From Odoribacter sp. Z80 (GTDB lineage: Bacteria > Bacteroidota > Bacteroidia > Bacteroidales > Marinifilaceae), in the NCBI RefSeq assembly GCF_009935865.1, contig NZ_QWEL01000005.1, positions 109,150 through 173,149 on the forward strand: a stretch of 64,000 bases of DNA. Direction: 5' to 3'. Positions 61,157-64,000 of this stretch are shown piece by piece. The number at the start of each line of letters is the position of its first letter. The first letter of the stretch is position 1. The translations under genes and the position numbers were made by a program. The notes below the pieces were generated by a model. It worked only from the letters and a program-made list of their open reading frames with translations, did not search any database and was not told the origin of the DNA.

Positions 61157-62251
61157 CTATTTTTGTCTTATGCGTTTCCGAATGTGCCGGAGAAAACTTA
61201 CCCCGCCCAAATAATAATACATAAAAGTGGAGAACTGTTTTTCCCAAAATGAATATACCCGATTAGCTTCTACCAGTTTATGACTTATAAATTCATTCAT
61301 TTCCGGAGTTAACCACTCGTCTCCATTCATACATTTTCTATTCCTTATAACAGAATAAGGAGGGGTATTCAGCTCCGGAATTACACCTAAAGTCATCAAT
61401 GCGTGGGCATTAAAACAATGGGCTTCACGGCAATGTTTTCCTACAGCAACAAACTTTACGGGCCGGTTCAAATCCTCAAATATATTCTGGGAAATATAGT
61501 AATTATAGCAAGGGCGAACATCTCCTGTTCCTAAATTCAGGTAAAAAGACCAATCACCGGCATAACAAAACTCTTTCCTCTTTTCCCCGAAGACAGAAAG
61601 TTTAAAATCAAACATCGGGGATTGGAAAGTATTCCATATAGAATGATATTCCTTTCGGGAATAGTTTGTTAAAATGGGGAACCCAGTCTTCGATTCATCC
61701 CGCGCTACTGTCACATGACACAAAGCCCCCACTTCTTGCAAACAAACTTCTTTCATCTCATCAATATATGGGATAAGCTCATCAGAAGGTGTAACCTCTA
61801 AAGAAAAAGAACAACCGGCATTTTTTACCTTACGGATATTATCAAAAAATTTATCCATCAGTTTTCTTTTTTTCAATTCCAGATAATGAAAAGAAAACTT
61901 GAAACACAAATGAGACAACAACTCTTTGGGGAATGTCACGATTTCATCAAATCGTTTTGACACGGTTCCATTCGTTATAACCATGATATAGTGTCCCTCT
62001 TCTAAAAGTACCCGGATAATAGCAGGTAATTCCGGAGGAAGCAATGTTTCCCCACCTCCGCACATATTAATATGACAAATCCCGCCCATACGCTCCCGGG
62101 ATAAAGCCTTGCCGATATGTTCGGCTGTATATTTTAAAACCGGTAATTTTTCAGAAAATTTTCCCGTCTGTGTAATGTAACAATAATGACAACGTAATGT
62201 ACACGTATTAACGGGAACTGAACAATTAATAAACCGTTTGATTTTCTCCAT
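61157..62251 (-). CDS. radical SAM protein of the polysaccharide locus
   Basis: A 364-residue radical S-adenosylmethionine enzyme. The SAM cluster motif CTLRCHYC gives Cys17, Cys21 and Cys24, and the GGGETLL segment near 65 matches the SAM-binding GGE motif. The C-terminal region has further cysteines (FCYAGDWSFYLNLGTGDVRPC and KHCREAHC, then RKCMNGDEW) in a SPASM/twitch-like pattern, suggesting one or more auxiliary Fe-S clusters. Such clusters usually serve peptide or complex substrates. It has an AAAGGAG ribosome site. The substrate in a capsule locus is unknown: sugar epimerisation/dehydration or modification of a carrier are possible. It starts just after a decayed gene remnant. Confidence 0.88.
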   Translation of the reverse strand: MEKIKRFINCSVPVNTCTLRCHYCYITQTGKFSEKLPVLKYTAEHIGKALSRERMGGICHINMCGGGETLLPPELPAIIRVLLEEGHYIMVITNGTVSKRFDEIVTFPKELLSHLCFKFSFHYLELKKRKLMDKFFDNIRKVKNAGCSFSLEVTPSDELIPYIDEMKEVCLQEVGALCHVTVARDESKTGFPILTNYSRKEYHSIWNTFQSPMFDFKLSVFGEKRKEFCYAGDWSFYLNLGTGDVRPCYNYYISQNIFEDLNRPVKFVAVGKHCREAHCFNAHALMTLGVIPELNTPPYSVIRNRKCMNGDEWLTPEMNEFISHKLVEANRVYSFWEKQFSTFMYYYLGGVSFLRHIRKRIRQK

Positions 62252-62258
62252 AACTCCT

Positions 62259-62388
62259 TTATTCTAAAAAAACGAACTCATAATTGTGCTCTCTCAACCA
62301 TTTTATACTTTTTTCCAAATTATATTTTACAAACCAATTAGGAGGAAGACACTGTTATGGCACACCCCAATACGATTAACCCGTAACG
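62259..62388 (-). pseudogene. decayed gene remnant between flippase and radical SAM genes
   Basis: No intact gene, but two protein-like pieces are readable on the minus strand in different frames. One gives RVNRIGVCHNSVFLLIGL then stop; the other gives PPNWFVKYNLEKSIKWLREH followed by NYEFVFLE and a stop at 62259-62261. Joining them across a one-base shift produces a continuous protein-like sequence without a start codon. The second piece resembles the N-terminal region of some polysaccharide deacetylase-type proteins, but this is only a guess. It most likely is the residue of a deleted or frameshifted locus gene. Confidence 0.4.
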
Positions 62389-63927
62389 CTACACCATTTT
62401 TTTACCCTCATTTTTCAAACGGCGTTTTAAAAATTTCAACAAATAGTCTCTTTCCTCATGAGTCAATCCCAAAAAGTAAACAAAAAAAGAAACAGCTACT
62501 AAACTGACACCTGTTACTATTATCCATTTTCCCCAGCTTTCATTCAAATAGCAATGAAAAAAATAAGGAATAATGCAGCTAATAAATGCAATTCCCGCCG
62601 ATTTGAAAAAAACGTTGAAGGAGAAACGAAAAAGCGAAAAACGATAAAAGTGGCGTAAAATCAACAAGCGTTGAAAAAGAGTTATCACAGAAACACATAT
62701 TGAGATAACCCAAACGACTGCTGGTGCATATCCCCAGGAAAGAAACAGATAAGCCAATGGCAAATTCAACAAAATGCTACTTCCCACAATAAACTGATAC
62801 CATTTATTTTTTCCCGTAGCCTGAATGGCTGTTCCCATTGTATAGGCAAAAGACTCCAACATGGAATTTACCATCACAAGGCGGGTAAATACAACCGCAT
62901 ATTCCGGCACGTTTTTAAGCCACCATTTCAGAATAATTTCTGTCTCTATCAGCAAGGGAACGGCGAAAAACAAAAATAAGTAAAAAGAAAAACGAGCCCC
63001 CCGGAATAAAAGTATAACAGTATAAGATAAATCTCCGGCGGCATATGATTTTACAATTTGAGGATTCAAGGCCGTCGAAAAATTTTGTACAAAACTATTG
63101 ACTGCCGTGTTCACTTGATTGGCAATTCCATAAGCTGCATTCAGTAAGGGCCCGAAAAAAATATTCAGAATAATGTTTAGGCCTTGTGATTTTGTCAGCC
63201 AGGCAAGCGTTCCGAAAAGATTCCATCCGGCAAATCCCGTTAAAGTCTTATACAATTTTCTATCCCGTACAAAATGATAACGACAAGTCTTAATTTTCCA
63301 TTTACAATAAATTCGGTAAGAAAACGCGATCAACGCATTTACTCCAAATACCAGCACAGCATATAATTTCAGTTTATCAAAGGTAACCCATATCAGAATA
63401 AAAGCCACCAATAACTTTAATGCCGATTCTATAATGCTGATATAAGCATAAACGTACATCCGTTCGTATGCAATAATGGTTGCATTATAAGGAACCTGGA
63501 GTACATTCACCATAAACGAAAAGATAGCGAACTGGTAAATCCAACGGGCGGCCTCCATCCGCTCTGCCGGAATATTCATCTGCGTATTCAGGAACCATAC
63601 CCCCAATGTCTGCGCCAATAAAAAAACAAGCACTGCAACTCCGGCATGCAGTATCAAAGAGATGCTGAACACTTTTTGTAATTGTTCTGTATCTTTCCGC
63701 CCGATTTCAAAAGCTAAGAAGCGTTGTGTAGCCTGAGACATCGCCCCGTTCAAAAATGAAAACATCACTACAATACCTCCCACGACGTTGTAAATTCCGT
63801 AATCTTCCACTCCCAATACGTTCAACACGACCCGTGACGTATACAACGTTACCACCATAATCAACAGCATACGAACATAAAGCATGGCTGTGTTTTGGGC
63901 TATACGCCGGGTGTTTTCAGAATACAT
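62389..63927 (-). CDS. oligosaccharide flippase family protein (Wzx)
   Basis: A 512-residue integral membrane protein with about 12-14 helices of the polysaccharide transporter (MOP) superfamily. N-terminal segments such as NTAMLYVRMLLIMVVTLYTSRVVLNVLGVEDYGIYNVVGGIVVMF are the typical Wzx start, and a MSQATQRFLAFEIG loop follows helix 2. The C-terminus is basic (LLKFLKRRLKNEGKKMV). It flips undecaprenyl-linked repeat units across the inner membrane for the Wzy-like polymerase in the same operon. It is the first gene of the locus visible here; upstream genes lie beyond the window. Confidence 0.93.
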   Translation of the reverse strand: MYSENTRRIAQNTAMLYVRMLLIMVVTLYTSRVVLNVLGVEDYGIYNVVGGIVVMFSFLNGAMSQATQRFLAFEIGRKDTEQLQKVFSISLILHAGVAVLVFLLAQTLGVWFLNTQMNIPAERMEAARWIYQFAIFSFMVNVLQVPYNATIIAYERMYVYAYISIIESALKLLVAFILIWVTFDKLKLYAVLVFGVNALIAFSYRIYCKWKIKTCRYHFVRDRKLYKTLTGFAGWNLFGTLAWLTKSQGLNIILNIFFGPLLNAAYGIANQVNTAVNSFVQNFSTALNPQIVKSYAAGDLSYTVILLFRGARFSFYLFLFFAVPLLIETEIILKWWLKNVPEYAVVFTRLVMVNSMLESFAYTMGTAIQATGKNKWYQFIVGSSILLNLPLAYLFLSWGYAPAVVWVISICVSVITLFQRLLILRHFYRFSLFRFSFNVFFKSAGIAFISCIIPYFFHCYLNESWGKWIIVTGVSLVAVSFFVYFLGLTHEERDYLLKFLKRRLKNEGKKMV

Positions 63928-63972
63928 TTTGGGCGCTTGTGAAATAACGGATAAATTTTATTGGAAAATATG

Positions 63973-64000
63973 GTCTAATTAAATCAGGATTTAATTGGAC
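63973..64000. repeat. inverted repeat upstream of the flippase gene
   Basis: Twelve-base arms (63973-63984 and 63989-64000, GTCTAATTAAAT and its near-complement with one wobble) separated by four bases, 45 bp ahead of the flippase start. It may end an upstream message or act in the leader of the capsule operon. The window stops here, so this cannot be settled. Confidence 0.4.

Noticed and set aside
1..64000. CRISPR arrays, insertion sequences, integrases, rRNA operons or prophage genes
   Set aside because: No regularly spaced repeats, transposase or recombinase motifs, or rRNA sequence were seen.

Overview
The window comes from a member of the Bacteroidales (phylum Bacteroidota). Evidence: a SusC/SusD outer-membrane pair with an ECF sigma factor and a FecR-type anti-sigma factor, many lipoproteins with acidic residues after the lipid-attached cysteine, promoters of the Bacteroidota type (TTTG, about 20 nt, TAnnTTTG) before both tRNA genes, and families largely restricted to this phylum (DUF3078, DUF4843, PKD-like lipoproteins). 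The SusC protein has an N-terminal STN signalling domain and its operon carries its own sigma/anti-sigma pair. This style is common in Odoribacter and Butyricimonas, so an Odoribacteraceae-like gut anaerobe is a reasonable but unproven guess. No rRNA, CRISPR array, insertion sequence or phage gene was found.

Layout. 1-8.1 kb is housekeeping: the end of a MATE exporter, a cytidylate-kinase-like protein, a DUF3078 protein, a small stress-type membrane protein, a DJ-1/PfpI protein, the paired NifU-like and GGGtGRT genes, an SDR threonine dehydrogenase, RNase HI, tRNA-Cys and dihydroneopterin aldolase (folB). A promoter-to-terminator unit of about 80 nt, probably a small or leader RNA, lies just upstream of folB. 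tRNA-Val follows.

8.7-21.9 kb is one large envelope system on the plus strand: ECF sigma, FecR anti-sigma, SusC-like TonB transporter with STN domain, SusD-like lipoprotein, DUF4843 lipoprotein, PKD-like lipoprotein, a repeat lipoprotein with a surface-export signal, a TlpA-type thiol oxidoreductase, a further lipoprotein, and a 52-residue single-span protein. No polysaccharide-degrading enzyme is present, so the cargo may not be a glycan.

21.9-38.7 kb is again core functions: an outer-membrane barrel, alkaline phosphatase, RNase R, CstA, an M23 peptidase, a DUF58 protein, thioredoxin, DnaE, PurN, AcpP-FabF-Rnc, EF-P and a DUF5684 protein. 38.8-45.6 kb holds an RDD membrane protein divergent from a six-gene operon (SpoIIM-like, membrane protein, DUF4129, DUF4350, MoxR ATPase, DUF58). 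45.6-52.1 kb holds four glycoside hydrolases (GH20, GH2 and GH105 on the minus strand, GH29 on the plus strand).

52.1-64 kb is a minus-strand capsule or O-antigen locus, read from the right edge inward: flippase, a decayed gene remnant, radical SAM protein, polysaccharide pyruvyl transferase, glycosyltransferase, polymerase, Stealth-family phosphotransferase, two more glycosyltransferases, aminotransferase, initiating sugar-phosphate transferase and nucleotide-sugar dehydratase. The last three resemble the set that makes and primes an amino-trideoxy sugar in Bacteroides zwitterionic capsules. Together with the pyruvyl and phosphosugar transferases they suggest a polymer carrying both positive and negative charges.
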